A stretch of DNA of 64,000 nt. It comes from Thioclava nitratireducens (GTDB lineage: Bacteria; Pseudomonadota; Alphaproteobacteria; Rhodobacterales; Rhodobacteraceae). Numbering within the stretch: position 1 is the stretch's first letter; the number at the start of each line of letters is the position of its first letter. Below the pieces are notes generated by a model that worked only from the letters and a program-made list of their open reading frames with translations, made no database searches and had not been told where the DNA came from. The DNA lies in assembly GCF_001940525.2 (NCBI RefSeq), contig NZ_CP019437.1, forward strand, positions 3,521,501 through 3,585,500, in the 5' to 3' direction. Shown here piece by piece: positions 63,338 through 64,000 of this stretch. The translations under genes and the position numbers were made by a program.

Positions 63338-64000
63338 CTAACGAGGAATAGGCAATTTTTGACCTTCGCGCAGAATTTCGCGCGCAATATCCGTCAAATC
63401 CTCCGCATCGTGTGAATGCATCGGCGTCGCGTGCAAGATCAGCGGCGCGAGAAGCTGCAGCGGCGTTCGCACCCCCTTGCGCGCCGTCACGATCACCCGC
63501 CGCGCCGGGCGCCCCACCCGCGGCGAGATCGGCAGGACGGTGATCGCGCCCGCGCGCCCCTGGAGCCCCGCCAGAAGGTCTGCCAGCCGGTCGGCCTGCT
63601 GGATGAGCGTGATCCGCCCCTCGGGCTTGAGACGCCGCAACCCCGCGTCGAGCCATGCGCTGATCGGCGTCGCCTCCCGCTGCGCGCGCTCGCGACCGGG
63701 ATCGGCGGCGGGCGTCCCGTCTTCGGGGCTGAAATAGGGCGGATTGGCGATGACGTGATCGAAACTGCGCGCCCGCAATTCGGCGGGCATCTGCGCCAGA
63801 TCGCCTTCGATCACCTCGAGCGCGATCCCGTTATCCGCTGCGTTGCGCCGGGCGAGATCGGCATAGGCGGGCTGCAGTTCCAGCCCGCTTTGCGCAAGCC
63901 CCGGCACCCGCCAGCCAAGGCACAGGCTCGCCACCCCTGCCCCGCAGCCGAGCTCCAGGACCGACTGACTCGCTTGCGCTGGACAGGCCGCCGCCAGAAG
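63338..64000 (-). CDS. tRNA1(Val) adenine-N6-methyltransferase-like protein (partial)
   Basis: The C-terminal 220 residues of a Rossmann-fold methyltransferase, continuing past the right edge. SAM motif I reads VLELGCGAGVASL and the catalytic NPPY motif is IANPPYFSPEDG. The NPPY plus length match TrmN6-like enzymes acting on adenine of tRNA or RNA. N terminus lies outside the window. Confidence 0.8.
   Translation of the reverse strand, partial: LLAAACPAQASQSVLELGCGAGVASLCLGWRVPGLAQSGLELQPAYADLARRNAADNGIALEVIEGDLAQMPAELRARSFDHVIANPPYFSPEDGTPAADPGRERAQREATPISAWLDAGLRRLKPEGRITLIQQADRLADLLAGLQGRAGAITVLPISPRVGRPARRVIVTARKGVRTPLQLLAPLILHATPMHSHDAEDLTDIAREILREGQKLPIPR

Overview
The window is GC-rich chromosomal DNA from an alphaproteobacterium, most likely a member of the Rhodobacterales (Rhodobacteraceae). 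The evidence is the 318-residue malyl-CoA lyase (mcl1), the pyk / small membrane protein / rpmI-rplT / pheS-pheT neighbourhood, ccmF-ccmH, the DUF4175 protein next to lysA-argH, and scattered REP-like motifs of a type I associate with this group. No rRNA, tRNA or CRISPR array was recognised. Species cannot be named from sequence alone.

Layout. (1) 1-9.1 kb, minus strand: one long catabolic operon read right to left. It encodes a polar-amino-acid-type ABC importer (solute-binding protein, two permeases, ATPase), a creatininase-family amidohydrolase, a class III aminotransferase, both subunits of a 3-oxoacid-type CoA transferase, an M20 deacylase/peptidase and a thiolase. A divergent LysR regulator sits at its head. 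The enzymes suggest import and deacylation of an amino compound, transamination, CoA transfer and thiolysis; a beta-amino acid is my best guess. (2) 10.2-13.8 kb: an XRE-cupin regulator divergent from gabT-gabD. (3) 14-19.8 kb: ccmF-ccmH, a META-domain lipoprotein, a rhomboid protease with a GFA-family protein, and a GMC oxidoreductase. (4) 20-25 kb: pheS and pheT, separated by three extra genes (a low-GC membrane protein coupled to pheS, an ASCH protein, a YrhK protein).

(5) About 25.1-34.8 kb: an island that splits rplT from pheS, which are normally adjacent. It carries a MobV/Pre-like relaxase, a large serine recombinase preceded by a 59-residue overlapping ORF, and a MazF/PemK-like gene with no visible antitoxin. 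A perfect 20-bp inverted repeat and C-rich degenerate tandem repeats lie upstream of that gene. Two AT-rich convergent cargo genes are a pentapeptide-repeat + DUF900 alpha/beta-hydrolase fusion and a DUF2971 protein. This is the most likely place for an undescribed, possibly defensive, system.

(6) 34.8-47.2 kb: rplT, rpmI, a small membrane protein, pyk, N-formylglutamate amidohydrolase, a frameshifted RTX fragment, an unknown anchored protein, a D-amino-acid cluster (dgcN-dgcA-D-amino acid transaminase), mcl1, a GyrI-like protein, accA, and an MFS exporter divergent from an HTH regulator with two near-identical operators. (7) 47.3-57.3 kb: ftsE-ftsX-acyltransferase, a zinc-ribbon membrane protein, a DUF4175 protein, and the coupled operon argH / lipoprotein / LptM-like lipoprotein / lysA, then a TlpA-like thioredoxin. 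The two lipoprotein genes are only 52 and 41 codons. (8) 57.5-64 kb: an Aer-like PAS protein divergent from a stand-alone EAL phosphodiesterase, phaA-phaB for polyhydroxybutyrate precursors, an EamA transporter, a DUF465 protein, and a tRNA1(Val)-type methyltransferase running off the right edge.
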